NCBI RefSeq assembly: GCF_000251105.1 | Contig: NC_017034.1 | Location: forward strand, 1,178,001-1,242,000 | DNA length: 64,000 nt | DNA from: Methanocella conradii HZ254 | Lineage (GTDB): Archaea; Halobacteriota; Methanocellia; Methanocellales; Methanocellaceae | Direction: 5' to 3' | Shown: positions 1-8,475 of the stretch, piece by piece | Layout of the letters: every line of letters starts with the position of its first letter | Position numbering within the stretch: the first letter of the stretch is position 1 | Made by a program: the position numbers and the translations under genes | Notes under the pieces: generated by a model | The model's database searches: none | What the model was told of the DNA's origin: nothing | Seen by the model: the letters and a program-made list of their open reading frames with translations, nothing else

Positions 1-1385
1 GTGCCATTACGCCTCTTCATGTCCTCTAGCCTGGCGAGCAAGAGCTCGTCAGACACTGCGGAAAGCCCATCCGTGATGAACAATAGGTCCGCATTCTCAT
101 ACTCGTGCTCCTTCAGCGCATCGAGGCCTTCCCTGAGCGCCGTGTTGAAATCCGTCCCACCCTCAAACGTATTGCTCAAGAAGTCCAAAAACTCGGATGC
201 CATCCTTCTGGAGCCAGTCAGCTCTATACAGGTGTACTGGTCTACGGATGAGAATAAGAAAACCTTTACGTCCCTGCCCTCCTTAAGCATTCGCCTTACG
301 AGGGCCAGCACTACGGATTTGGCGATAGCCTCGGGTGCGCCATGCATAGAGCCAGAAGTATCCACTAATGCCACCATTGGCCCCCGCTTTTTCCGGGGGC
401 CGTCAGCAAGGCCCTTACCAATTAATTGATACGTGAGCAGCTTACCCTCAATCCACCTGGCGAAAAACAGGGCCTTTAGCGTCTCATCCTGAAGCTTAAC
501 GCTCTCGACGGGCAGCATGTGCTGCAGGTCATTCGACGTCGTAATTGAATACAGCTCTGACCGGCCATGTCCTGCCGGTGACGCTCGCCTCACGCCTGGC
601 TCCGCCTCTGACCTTCCAATGCCATCGAGCATCTTCCTTAAGTCCTCGTTAAGCTCGACGAGCTTAGAATACTTATCCAGGCTTGCATAGCATGCCCTAT
701 GCAGCTCCAGCATTGCGTGGTCCCAGCCCCTGCCCGGGAACAATAGCGAGAGCGTCTCAAGCGAGGCCAGGTGTCCCTCCACCTCATTCACGCTCTCTGA
801 TATGGCGAGCAGGGCATTCCTCGCCAGCAGGCCCATGAACTGCCTCGAGCCGTCGTCTTCCTGATAGCGCTCAACCTGCTCGACAAGCCCCACGTCATTC
901 AAGCCTACCGATGAAGGCGCCTCTAATGATATGGGCCTTTCGCTTTTTACCCTCCTATACCATAGTTCCATGGTTTTTTCCAGCATGGCCTTGAACTGTT
1001 CGAAGTAGGGCAGCATGCTCTCGGACAATCCACCTTTCCATATGTGGTCGATCAGGCCCGGGCTATCGAGCAGGTCGAGCACCCTGTTTAAAATTATCTT
1101 TAGCAAGATGATGCGGGAGACGTGGCTGCCGCCGGCCAGGGACTTCAGCTTCGCCCACTCCCCCGAGGCCTTCAAGGATATAAAAAGAAGGTAAAAGACG
1201 CCCAGCCTCTCGATAAAGCGCCGGGCATCCCTTATCTCATAATCCTCGCCAAGCACTATCTCCCTATAAAGTATGCTGGCGATCTCCTCGCGGGCGCCAC
1301 GCGGGATATTCCTTGGCAGTATGATGGTCTCCATGATCTCTTCGCTGTCCAGCGGTTCCTTCAGTATGCCATCCAGGGCCGTCAT
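1..1385 (-). CDS. VWA (CoxE/ViaA-like) metal-binding protein, 3' end outside window
   Basis: About 461 residues are visible and the frame runs off the left edge. The N-terminal two thirds look all-helical. A von Willebrand factor A domain begins late, with the MIDAS motif DTSGSMHG near positions 340-351 and the second metal site region in FEGGTDFNTAL. The start ATG shares an ATGA overlap with the stop of the MoxR ATPase upstream in the operon. MoxR/VWA pairs (RavA-ViaA, CoxD-CoxE, NorQ-NorD) act as chaperone-like machines that activate or insert metal into enzymes; which enzyme is served here is not shown. The family call is firm; the specific partner is unknown. Confidence 0.85.
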   Translation of the reverse strand, partial: MTALDGILKEPLDSEEIMETIILPRNIPRGAREEIASILYREIVLGEDYEIRDARRFIERLGVFYLLFISLKASGEWAKLKSLAGGSHVSRIILLKIILNRVLDLLDSPGLIDHIWKGGLSESMLPYFEQFKAMLEKTMELWYRRVKSERPISLEAPSSVGLNDVGLVEQVERYQEDDGSRQFMGLLARNALLAISESVNEVEGHLASLETLSLLFPGRGWDHAMLELHRACYASLDKYSKLVELNEDLRKMLDGIGRSEAEPGVRRASPAGHGRSELYSITTSNDLQHMLPVESVKLQDETLKALFFARWIEGKLLTYQLIGKGLADGPRKKRGPMVALVDTSGSMHGAPEAIAKSVVLALVRRMLKEGRDVKVFLFSSVDQYTCIELTGSRRMASEFLDFLSNTFEGGTDFNTALREGLDALKEHEYENADLLFITDGLSAVSDELLLARLEDMKRRNG

Positions 1386-2827
1386 TGGGCCCCCGCCTGG
1401 AAAGCAGCAACCCTGTCCATCAGGCTGACCTGCCCATCCCGCTCGATCATGGACTCGATTATACGCAGGGTACGCTCTATATCCTTGAGCAAGCTTACTT
1501 TATTATTGCAACGATTCATGATGGCCAGCTTATCATTCCTCGACACCCACATGTTAGCGTCCAGCAATCCCTTCAGATCTCCGGACTCTTCTTCAACCTT
1601 CACGCGTGCCTGGGCATGGCGCTCGAACATGCCGGCCAGCTCCATGATGTAGGAGCGGATGCGATGGGGCGTGTTTTCCACGAAGTTCCAGCCATACTCG
1701 TCCTGCAGCACTTTAATGAGGTCAGCGTAGCCGAAATAGCGCAGGTGTAGGCTTATCCTGTAAGGGTCATAGTACGAGTGCTCGGGATACAGCGTCTTAT
1801 GGATGTATAGCTTTTTCGAGTTATCCAGCACCTCGTTACAATCGTAGCATCGGATACGCAATGGAAACTTAAAGTCGACGGACCGCTGCACGAGCGATAG
1901 TAGGTCGTCGGCCTCATTTTTCAGCTTCTCGAGGCTCACTCCACCCGATATTATCAAGTCCATGAGGACGTCTCTTATTTGGCCCTTCTGCTCTGGCCGG
2001 TCCCACGCCATGTGCTGGAGCAGCAGCGCCATGGACCTGTCCACGCTCTCCTTACCCATGGCAGCGGCGGCGACCCTGAGGACGTTGATGATCTTTTTCC
2101 ATCTCCGGTCTGAGAGGTGGATGCCCTTTGCCCGAAACTCTCTCCTCGCTTCGAGGATGATCTTCTTAGCGTCTTCCTCAACTTCAACCCGCCTCGCCAT
2201 CTCCTGGACTTCCCGGACCTTCTGCAGGGACAGCCTGGCCCGTGCTTTGAACTGGTCCGGGCTGAATATCAGCTCAAGGAAGTTAGCCTCGTCCTCCACG
2301 TATCTCACCTGGCACCTGAACAGGAACCGATCGTATAGCGCCTCGAGGCTCTCGTTTTCCTCTGGAAGCTCGTTAGAGGCGCCGAAAGCGGTGAGGAGCG
2401 GCACGTCGATGACCCTGCTCCCGTTATGGAACTTACGCTCGTTCAGGAGGGTTAAAAGGCTATTAAGTATAGAGCTGTTCGACTTGAATATCTCGTCCAG
2501 GAAGGCGACGTGTGCCGTTGGAAGGTAGCCGTCCGTCTTCCTGCAGAAATCGTCCTGCTGGAGAGCTTTTAGAGATAGCGGGCCGAAGATCTCCTCGGGC
2601 GTCGTGAATCGAGTCAGCAGGTAATAGAAGAACCGTCCCTCGATGGCCTCGCATATGCTCTTCGATAGGAGCGACTTTGCCGTGCCAGGCGGGCCCAGGA
2701 ATAATACGTGCTCTCCGGCCAGCATGGCCAGCAGCGAGCAGTTTATCTCCTCGGTGCGCTCCTTGAAGTGTCGCTCGAACTCTTCTCTGATTTTCAGTAA
2801 ATCACCTTTAGCGCTTATTTGTCGCAT
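1382..2827 (-). CDS. MoxR-family AAA+ ATPase (RavA-like)
   Basis: The protein is about 481 residues with a Walker A GPPGTAKS at residues 45-52, a Walker B VAFLDEIFKS and a sensor-type stretch FGASNELPEE, which is the arrangement of MoxR/RavA ATPases. The C-terminal third carries a CxxC pair (IRCYDCNEV) and helical sequence. I prefer the ATG at 2827, whose product begins MRQISAKG; the frame is open to an ATG at 2890, but that would add a basic 21-residue stretch not typical of the family. The gene is translationally coupled to the VWA protein downstream (ATGA overlap). The pair probably remodels a metalloenzyme or another complex. cobQ lies directly upstream on the same strand. Confidence 0.85.
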   Translation of the reverse strand: MRQISAKGDLLKIREEFERHFKERTEEINCSLLAMLAGEHVLFLGPPGTAKSLLSKSICEAIEGRFFYYLLTRFTTPEEIFGPLSLKALQQDDFCRKTDGYLPTAHVAFLDEIFKSNSSILNSLLTLLNERKFHNGSRVIDVPLLTAFGASNELPEENESLEALYDRFLFRCQVRYVEDEANFLELIFSPDQFKARARLSLQKVREVQEMARRVEVEEDAKKIILEARREFRAKGIHLSDRRWKKIINVLRVAAAAMGKESVDRSMALLLQHMAWDRPEQKGQIRDVLMDLIISGGVSLEKLKNEADDLLSLVQRSVDFKFPLRIRCYDCNEVLDNSKKLYIHKTLYPEHSYYDPYRISLHLRYFGYADLIKVLQDEYGWNFVENTPHRIRSYIMELAGMFERHAQARVKVEEESGDLKGLLDANMWVSRNDKLAIMNRCNNKVSLLKDIERTLRIIESMIERDGQVSLMDRVAAFQAGAQ

Positions 2828-2899
2828 CCCCCGTGCCGACGCGCGATATCTGGGAGATTTGTATATTAACGTATTTATTTTATTTAGCAAACGGGCATA

Positions 2900-4369
2900 T
2901 TAGTTTTCTAATATTATGGAAAGAAGCCTGTGCATGTCCAGGCTGGCCTGTACATGGCTTGCCAGCTCATCGTAGGGGTCTTTTGTCGTGGCAGTTTGCT
3001 TATAGGGAATGCCCTTTTTTTCGCAGGCAAAGCGCAGGAGAGCCCGGGTAAATTGCCCGTTTTCGAAGAGGCCGTGCAGGTACGTGCCGATGACGGTGCC
3101 CGAATCGCTGACGCAGCCGTCATCCTCGAAGGCGGGGCTGCCGGATACGCTCATTCCCATATGTATCTCATATCCTCTTACCGTTGTCCCTTTGAGCGGC
3201 CCCAGGATGGGCCCGCCCGCCGTAACCCTTTTCGATACCTGCCGGGTGAGCTTTTCATACTGGCCGAACGTCGTGGTGACTGGTAGCAGCCCCAGGCCTT
3301 CTATCGTCTCAGCTTTGCCCCCTTCTATGCCCGAGTCTATCACTTTTTGGCCCAGCATCTGGTATCCGCCACATATGCCGATTATCGGCGTCCCCATCGC
3401 AGCCAGCCGTTTGATCCTTTCAAAATGAGGCGAGCCCCGGAGTGCTTTCAAATCGCTCACCGTGTTCTTGGTGCCCGGCAAAATCAAGATATCGGGCGCT
3501 CCAAGCTCCTCGTCGAGAGCCACATACCTTACCCTTGCGAGCCTCTCCAGCGGCTCGAAGTCCGTAAAATTCGAAATAAAAGGCAGCCTTATCACGGCAA
3601 CGTCTACACCACACCCAGCGCCATCAGCCTTATCATCTATAGAGACCGAGTCCTCGGAAGGCAATGAAAACCTTTTATAGGGTATCACGCCAAGGACTGG
3701 CACCCCTGTCAGCCTCTCGAGCTCCTCGATGCCGCCTTTTAATAGCGAGGCATCGCCCCGGAACTTATTAATGATAAAGCCCTTGACGAGCTTCTTATCC
3801 TCTTCTGGCAATAGCATGTAGGTGCCGTAGAGGCTTGCGAACACCCCGCCGCGCTCTATATCGCCAACTATGACGATTGGGGAGCCTACGGCCCTGGCTA
3901 GCCTGGAGTTTGCGATGTCGCGCTCGTAGAGGTTTATCTCCGCAGCCCCTCCTGCTCCCTCTATAACGATAACATCATGAGCGTTAGCCAGCCTCTCAAG
4001 TGCGCCAAGGGCGATGCGCATCATATCGTCCACGCTTCCATAGTATTCCCCTACCTTTCGGTCGCCCAGTGGTTTTCCGAGCACTATTACCTGCGATGTC
4101 ATATCGCCTTTGGGCTTCAACAGGACAGGGTTCATGTCCGCCGATGGCTCCACCCTGGCGGCGAACGCCTGCATCGCCTGCGCTATTCCCATCTCTCCGC
4201 CATCACGGGTGACCCAGGAGTTGAGGCTCATGTTTTGCGCCTTGAAGGGCGCCACCCTGTAGCCCATGTTCTTCAAAATCCTGCAGAAGGCTGCCACTAT
4301 CGTGCTCTTCCCCGCGTGGGACTGCGTCCCCAAAACCGTGATAAGCCTGGCATGGCCATTAAAGGACAT
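2900..4369 (-). CDS. cobQ: Cobyric acid synthase (CobQ/CbiP)
   Basis: This 489-residue protein is the normal length for glutamine-dependent adenosylcobyrinic acid a,c-diamide amidotransferase, which amidates side chains b, d, e and g of the corrin ring. The N-terminal dethiobiotin-synthetase-like P-loop domain starts with GTQSHAGKST. The C-terminal glutaminase domain shows the nucleophile loop GICGGYQMLG and the histidine in YLHGLFENG. Corrinoids are needed in methanogens for methyl transfer. It lies 72 bases upstream of the MoxR gene (ATG at 2827) on the same strand, and the two may be cotranscribed. No riboswitch is recognisable upstream. Confidence 0.95.
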   Translation of the reverse strand: MSFNGHARLITVLGTQSHAGKSTIVAAFCRILKNMGYRVAPFKAQNMSLNSWVTRDGGEMGIAQAMQAFAARVEPSADMNPVLLKPKGDMTSQVIVLGKPLGDRKVGEYYGSVDDMMRIALGALERLANAHDVIVIEGAGGAAEINLYERDIANSRLARAVGSPIVIVGDIERGGVFASLYGTYMLLPEEDKKLVKGFIINKFRGDASLLKGGIEELERLTGVPVLGVIPYKRFSLPSEDSVSIDDKADGAGCGVDVAVIRLPFISNFTDFEPLERLARVRYVALDEELGAPDILILPGTKNTVSDLKALRGSPHFERIKRLAAMGTPIIGICGGYQMLGQKVIDSGIEGGKAETIEGLGLLPVTTTFGQYEKLTRQVSKRVTAGGPILGPLKGTTVRGYEIHMGMSVSGSPAFEDDGCVSDSGTVIGTYLHGLFENGQFTRALLRFACEKKGIPYKQTATTKDPYDELASHVQASLDMHRLLSIILEN

Positions 4370-4528
4370 AGCTAATCCACATTACTTTATCTTCATAAAC
4401 AAAAGTTGGATTGGTATATAAGGGTTTCATCGAGGAGGAATGACGATCCAAGCCATAAAAAGTGTCAGCATGAGTTTTTTAGTTCGGTGATATGGACAGA
4501 AATTATTAATAACGGCTTTCTTTATTAA

Positions 4529-4717
4529 CATAATGTTAAGGTAAGCGATCCTAAAAGCGAATGGGATAAAAAAGCAAATGCTCTATAATGGGTTGATAAA
4601 TCCCCAGTATGCCATTCAAAAACTGGCGTGACTGAAATCAACATTACACCGCAAGGATATGGCGATTATGCCTTATACTGGTCCGGCGAATATAGAGATT
4701 CAAGTCACATAGCATAG
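4529..4717 (+). pseudogene. Probable decayed protein fragment
   Basis: One frame reads as protein-like sequence interrupted by a single TAA at 4586-4588 and ending with TAG at 4715. The second half contains ITPQGYGDYALYWSGEYRD, rich in Tyr/Gly/Trp as in extracellular beta domains. There is no start codon with a ribosome site, and the stretch sits in an AT-rich gap. I read it as the tail of a lost secreted or surface protein, but a chance open stretch cannot be excluded. Confidence 0.3.
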
Positions 4718-4788
4718 CGAAGTAAAACCCCACGCTTCTGGCTCTCTAAGATATTTTCATTAAATTTCTATAAGCAATTAAAAAATTA

Positions 4789-4819
4789 ACATTTAAATAG
4801 ATGGCCTGTATAAATATAA
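4789..4819 (+). promoter_or_regulatory. Archaeal promoter, two TATA-like boxes
   Basis: TTTAAATA at 4792-4799 and TATAAATATA at 4809-4818 precede the ATG at 4829. The first box is at the right distance for a nearly leaderless transcript of the winged-helix/ATPase operon. Confidence 0.5.
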
Positions 4820-4828
4820 GGGATTATC

Positions 4829-5455
4829 ATGGAAGCGACAATCCTTGGGGTCCAGCTAGACGATAATGACGCTTGCGTGCTGAAAATGGCCTTTGATGTA
4901 AGAGATAAAAAACCCAATTATTTGACGGCCAGCAAGGTCAAGGGAAAAGAGGCCAGCCTTGAGAAGCTGATAAAAAGCGGATTTATTGTTAAGTCTATCG
5001 CCCGTAAAACAAGCCATTATTCGATAAGCGAGAAGGGTATAGTGGCATATAACATGCTGCCAAAGGAAATGGTTAGTGTTGCGGGGGCGAAAAAGGGTAA
5101 AGGGAAAAAGGACGAGCTGGCGGAATTGAAGGCCACCGTCGAAGAGATGAACAAAAAGCTCGACAGGATATTATCGCTACTGGGCGGAGCAATGCCGGCA
5201 GAAGAGAGAAAATCGATGGATAGGGCGGATGCATTTGAAAAACAGCTCATAGAGGAATACAAAAAGCTCAGGGCAAGAGAATTCCTATCCGACGGCAAGG
5301 TCTGGCACGACCAGCTCAAGAGAATAATGATGGAGCGCTACCAGTACAAGGACTACGAGTACGACGAGCTTTTACAGCAGCTAAAGCAGGAAAAGCTCGG
5401 CATGATAAGCCTCTCCCAGGGGAAGGATAAGACCTGGATAGAGATAAGGGCTTGA
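4829..5455 (+). CDS. Winged-helix protein with coiled coil, partner of the downstream ATPase
   Basis: This 208-residue protein is not a family I recognise by name. Residues 1-75 look like a winged helix (ASLEKLIKSGFIVKSI, then HYSISEKGIVAY). A Lys-rich linker follows (KKGKGKKDE), then a short coiled coil (ELAELKATVEEMNKKLDRILSLL). The last 80 residues resemble a second winged helix ending LGMISLSQGKDKTWIEIRA. It is followed with a one-base overlap (TGATG) by a P-loop ATPase, so the two are very likely cotranslated and functionally linked. A DNA-binding adaptor for the ATPase is an inference. It does not look like a standard transcription regulator because of the second C-terminal domain. Confidence 0.75.
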   Translation: MEATILGVQLDDNDACVLKMAFDVRDKKPNYLTASKVKGKEASLEKLIKSGFIVKSIARKTSHYSISEKGIVAYNMLPKEMVSVAGAKKGKGKKDELAELKATVEEMNKKLDRILSLLGGAMPAEERKSMDRADAFEKQLIEEYKKLRAREFLSDGKVWHDQLKRIMMERYQYKDYEYDELLQQLKQEKLGMISLSQGKDKTWIEIRA

Positions 5456-7176
5456 TGCGCATGTCCGGGATAGACTCGCTAATCAAGGACTTCTACACCC
5501 TACAATCGGGGCTGGTCCCCCAGAATCTTGATAAAATCTACATAGACAGGAAGCTATCCGAGAACGCCATAATAACCAACTATTATACGAGGTATCTGGG
5601 CAATGGGAGGTTCTCAGACCTCATAAAATCCGACCTGGACCATGTGTTCACACACCAGGCGCCCCAGCTAAGGCCGATTATCGGCTCGCTGGGCGGTGGC
5701 AAATCCACATTGGTGGCAGCTATAGAGAGGATAGCGCGGGAAAGGTACGGCGACCACGCCGCCATAGTAAAGATAAACATGAGTGACTTCCATACGATTG
5801 ACCCGGAAAGCCTCACCCGCGCCGTATACCAGGAAATAGTCATACAGCTTAAGCCGCATCTAAAGTCAATGATAAAGGAGGCGGGCGAGAAATCGTATAC
5901 CCCATCCTTCATCACTCCGGAGATTATCGCCAACCTGTGCTCGGAAGACAGGTCGGTTGCAGAAAAGGCCTTCCGCTCGCTGCTGGGCTCGGATAAGAGC
6001 AGCAAGGAAGAGATACCTTATATCATCAAAGGCCTGCACGAGTTTATAGTCAACCTCTTTTCGAATACGAATAAGATTCTCATCATCCTGTACGATGAGG
6101 TGGACATCTTCGTCAAGCTAAACAAGGATAAGTACCCCTCCACCATAGATAGCTTCACATACACCTTCTTGAGGGACTTCACCGACCCCCACCGAATCGA
6201 TAAGCGCCCCATCTACGTAGTCTTCACCTGCGAGAGGGAGATGTACGAGTACATCAAGAATAAGTGTGAAAACTTCTACAGGGTAGCATACAACAACGAA
6301 ATCATAATGAAGCAGTTCTCCGATGAGGAGCTATTCGAGCTTGCGGATAAGATATATGAGAACATCATCGTCCCAATCTTTGAGAATAAGGCCAGGATAA
6401 GCCAGTTGCCTAAAAATGACATTCAGGGCATCATCGACGGGATAAAGGCACGGCCCCTCCTCAACGAGACCATACCGGGGTATTTCATAAAAGACTATCT
6501 AAACGAATTCATAAAGCGGTACAGGCTCGACTTCGAGCAGGTCAAGAACGCTACGAAGGCTTACGAGGAGAGGGCGTTCGATGAGTTTAAGGGGTATCTA
6601 AATAAATTAGGCGGGTGGACTGGCTTTACGAGGAATAAGGTGGTGCAGGGCTACAATTTTGACGGGTATGCAGAAGTGCTAGAGCGAGGAATCCCTGTAC
6701 GGCGAGCATACGGGGAGTTTACCACGAGTACGGCAAGCCCCGAGAAGGTCGAGAAGTTCATAAACTGGCTAAACAACCTCGAGAAGGCCGGCCAGTTTAG
6801 CCAGGAAAAGGGCGATGTCGCCATTTTTATATCTCCTGGAATCTCGCCCAAAGCCGAGGAGAGGGCTAAAGCATACGGCCTCAAATACATACGGTTTTTA
6901 AACGGCGTGCCATTGGTTGAAAAGAATAAAGGCTCGTCCGACAGGCTACTTTTAATTAAAAAATCCATACAGAAGCGCTCTGAAGGCTTTTCGAGAAGGA
7001 AATTTAAGCATATATTAGCAGATGTGAAGCATGATGTGGCCGGCATTGGCGAGGCGGAGGTTAAGCAGGCGATAAGCGAGATGATCAAGGAAGGCAGCCT
7101 AAAAGCAAAAGATGTCTCGATAACGCCCGATACTTATATCAGCTTTAATTTTAGCTCATCTCCCAATTTTGGATGA
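5455..7176 (+). CDS. P-loop ATPase with C-terminal winged-helix region, unknown function
   Basis: The protein is about 573 residues. The Walker A is GSLGGGKST (near residue 78) and the Walker B is ILIILYDEVDIF, followed by a sensor-like strand RPIYVVFTCER. This is the layout of an AAA/ORC- or STAND-like ATPase. After about residue 400 a short region (GDVAIFISPGISPKAEERA, then KYIRFLNGV) resembles the last strands of Mrr-like endonuclease folds, without an obvious catalytic D-ExK in what I can see. The final 80 residues look like a winged helix (RRKFKHILADV and EVKQAISEMIKEG). Starts are possible at TTG 5452, ATG 5455 or ATG 5461. The pairing with a winged-helix partner recalls ATPase modules of defence or chromosome-maintenance systems, but no named family is certain. 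Confidence 0.75.
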   Translation: MRMSGIDSLIKDFYTLQSGLVPQNLDKIYIDRKLSENAIITNYYTRYLGNGRFSDLIKSDLDHVFTHQAPQLRPIIGSLGGGKSTLVAAIERIARERYGDHAAIVKINMSDFHTIDPESLTRAVYQEIVIQLKPHLKSMIKEAGEKSYTPSFITPEIIANLCSEDRSVAEKAFRSLLGSDKSSKEEIPYIIKGLHEFIVNLFSNTNKILIILYDEVDIFVKLNKDKYPSTIDSFTYTFLRDFTDPHRIDKRPIYVVFTCEREMYEYIKNKCENFYRVAYNNEIIMKQFSDEELFELADKIYENIIVPIFENKARISQLPKNDIQGIIDGIKARPLLNETIPGYFIKDYLNEFIKRYRLDFEQVKNATKAYEERAFDEFKGYLNKLGGWTGFTRNKVVQGYNFDGYAEVLERGIPVRRAYGEFTTSTASPEKVEKFINWLNNLEKAGQFSQEKGDVAIFISPGISPKAEERAKAYGLKYIRFLNGVPLVEKNKGSSDRLLLIKKSIQKRSEGFSRRKFKHILADVKHDVAGIGEAEVKQAISEMIKEGSLKAKDVSITPDTYISFNFSSSPNFG

Positions 7177-7424
7177 GGCGTTATGCTGGCGGCCATATTT
7201 CAGCGCTGGCCTCTACGACGGCCCACTATTATCCATACATTTTAATGTCATCCAAAAAATATTTTTAAATGACCGGCAACCGTGAGGCCTAAAATTCACT
7301 TTTAAAATTACCATTAAATGTAGCATGATCAATTAAGAAAGTATTAAATATTAATATGTTATACCTTAAGCTACAGAAAAACAATACAAGGGGTTAAATC
7401 ATATACTAAGGGATGGGGATGTAA

Positions 7425-7733
7425 ATGGATTTCGTGGTAAATGAGATAACGAAAAGGTTGTACGAGTATCTGGCAACAGACGTACACGGCATCAGGAGGG
7501 TTGTGCTTCAGGCGTTCGTAAAGATGAAGAGCCTGACCGCCGACACGCTTCACAGGATGCTTAGGGAGCGTGGCTTTTGCATCACGCTGAAGCAGGTCAC
7601 CGCCATGCTGGGGGTCATACACTCCAAGCTCGGAATACTTCACGCCCACAAGAACTCATATGACTCCAGGTACGAGTACAGCCTGAAGGAGAAGTATGAG
7701 GGAATTGTGAGGAAGGCCCTGGCATCAATTTAA
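7425..7733 (+). CDS. DUF2551 protein of methanogens
   Basis: This 102-residue protein has the sequence pattern of DUF2551, a small family that I know from methanogens: an N-terminal helical part (RLYEYLATDVHGIRRVVLQ), a winged-helix-like middle (ITLKQVTAMLGVIHSKLGILH) and a C-terminal tail SRYEYSLKEKYEGIVRKAL. A role in transcription or nucleic-acid binding is an inference from the fold-like pattern. It stands alone, with a 248-base gap upstream that shows AT-rich promoter-like sequence (7300-7380), and is followed closely by a NUDIX gene on the same strand. Confidence 0.8.
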   Translation: MDFVVNEITKRLYEYLATDVHGIRRVVLQAFVKMKSLTADTLHRMLRERGFCITLKQVTAMLGVIHSKLGILHAHKNSYDSRYEYSLKEKYEGIVRKALASI

Positions 7734-7764
7734 AATAGCTCCTTTTGTGTTTATTCTTTTTTGT

Positions 7765-8118
7765 ATGGGTATATTTTATGTTTATGTTATAGCCTTTCGT
7801 GGGGACGAGTTTTTAATGGTACGCCACGCGAGGCGAGCCTGGGAGATGCCAGGCGGTAAGGTGAACGAGGGTGAGCATGCGGAGGACGCTGCAGTCCGGG
7901 AGTTCCAGGAGGAGACCGGATACAGCGTTACTGCGTTAAAATTGCTGGAGGCCGAGGATGATGGGCTGGTCTACGTGGGCAAGGTGGGCGAAAAGCTGCC
8001 AATAACGCCCAGCTCGCTCGAGATTGCAGAGGTCGGGTTTTTCAAAGAGCTGCCCCCCGACCTATCATTCCCTCGGGTCGAATACAGGCGCATGCTCGAC
8101 GTTGCCAGGAAACACTAG
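7765..8118 (+). CDS. NUDIX hydrolase
   Basis: The complete NUDIX box is present: GKVNEGE followed by seven residues and REFQEETGY, matching GX5EX7REUXEEXGU. The protein is about 117 residues from the ATG at 7765 (product MGIFYVYVIAFRGDEF), the minimal size of the family; the frame is open to ATG 7747. NUDIX enzymes cleave nucleoside diphosphates linked to another moiety and bind Mg through the Glu residues of the box; the substrate cannot be read from sequence. A palindromic intergenic repeat begins directly after the stop codon. Confidence 0.85.
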   Translation: MGIFYVYVIAFRGDEFLMVRHARRAWEMPGGKVNEGEHAEDAAVREFQEETGYSVTALKLLEAEDDGLVYVGKVGEKLPITPSSLEIAEVGFFKELPPDLSFPRVEYRRMLDVARKH

Positions 8119-8125
8119 GCGAACG

Positions 8126-8410
8126 CGGCGACGTTTTAAACCACAAGGGACACCAGGTACACCACTACGTTTTAAACCACAAGGGACACCAGGTACACAA
8201 AAAAAATTATTTCCTAAAGGGGGCTTCGCCCCTTGGAGACCCCTCAATCCTTGTTAGGCAAATCGTTTGGTTTAATGATAAAAAGAGAAATATCTAATAA
8301 ATGAAGATAATATCTAATATCTCCTAATAGCAGGGGTCTCTCAGGGGGCGAAGCCCCCTTGAGTAATAAAAATCCTGGTGTTTTTTGTGTACCTTGTGGT
8401 GTTAAGGTGA
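8126..8410. repeat. Palindromic intergenic element A
   Basis: The left arm carries two 32-base direct copies at 8131-8162 and 8167-8198 that include CCACAAGGGACACCAGGTAC. A G-rich hairpin block follows (8211-8245, core GGGGGCTTCGCCCC). An AT-rich core spans about 8256-8331. The right arm is the inverted match: 8332-8375 (core GGGGGCGAAGCCCCC), then 8380-8405 with TTTTTTGTGTACCTTGTGG. The whole is an imperfect palindrome with arms of about 90 bases. The same plan recurs at 11257-12905. It has no protein-coding character; reading frames across it are low-complexity products of the repeats. Confidence 0.85.
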
Positions 8411-8475
8411 GCCGCGTTTTATCCACCTAATCCTTAAAGCCACACAGCATCATTTCTATAATTCGGGGGCTTTTA

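Larger units (their letters stand above)
4370..4828. other. Intergenic region, AT-rich, with a decayed coding remnant
   Basis: This 459-base gap between divergently transcribed cobQ and the winged-helix gene is AT-rich. It holds the promoter of the latter at its right end and a protein-like remnant around 4529-4717. No complete gene, RNA gene or repeat is evident. Confidence 0.5.

Noticed and set aside
1..429. Plus-strand open frame at the left edge
   Set aside because: It lies antisense to the VWA protein, whose MIDAS motif and gene overlap show the minus strand is coding.
8024..8257. Frames across element A
   Set aside because: They translate the inverted and direct repeats and share no similarity with known proteins.
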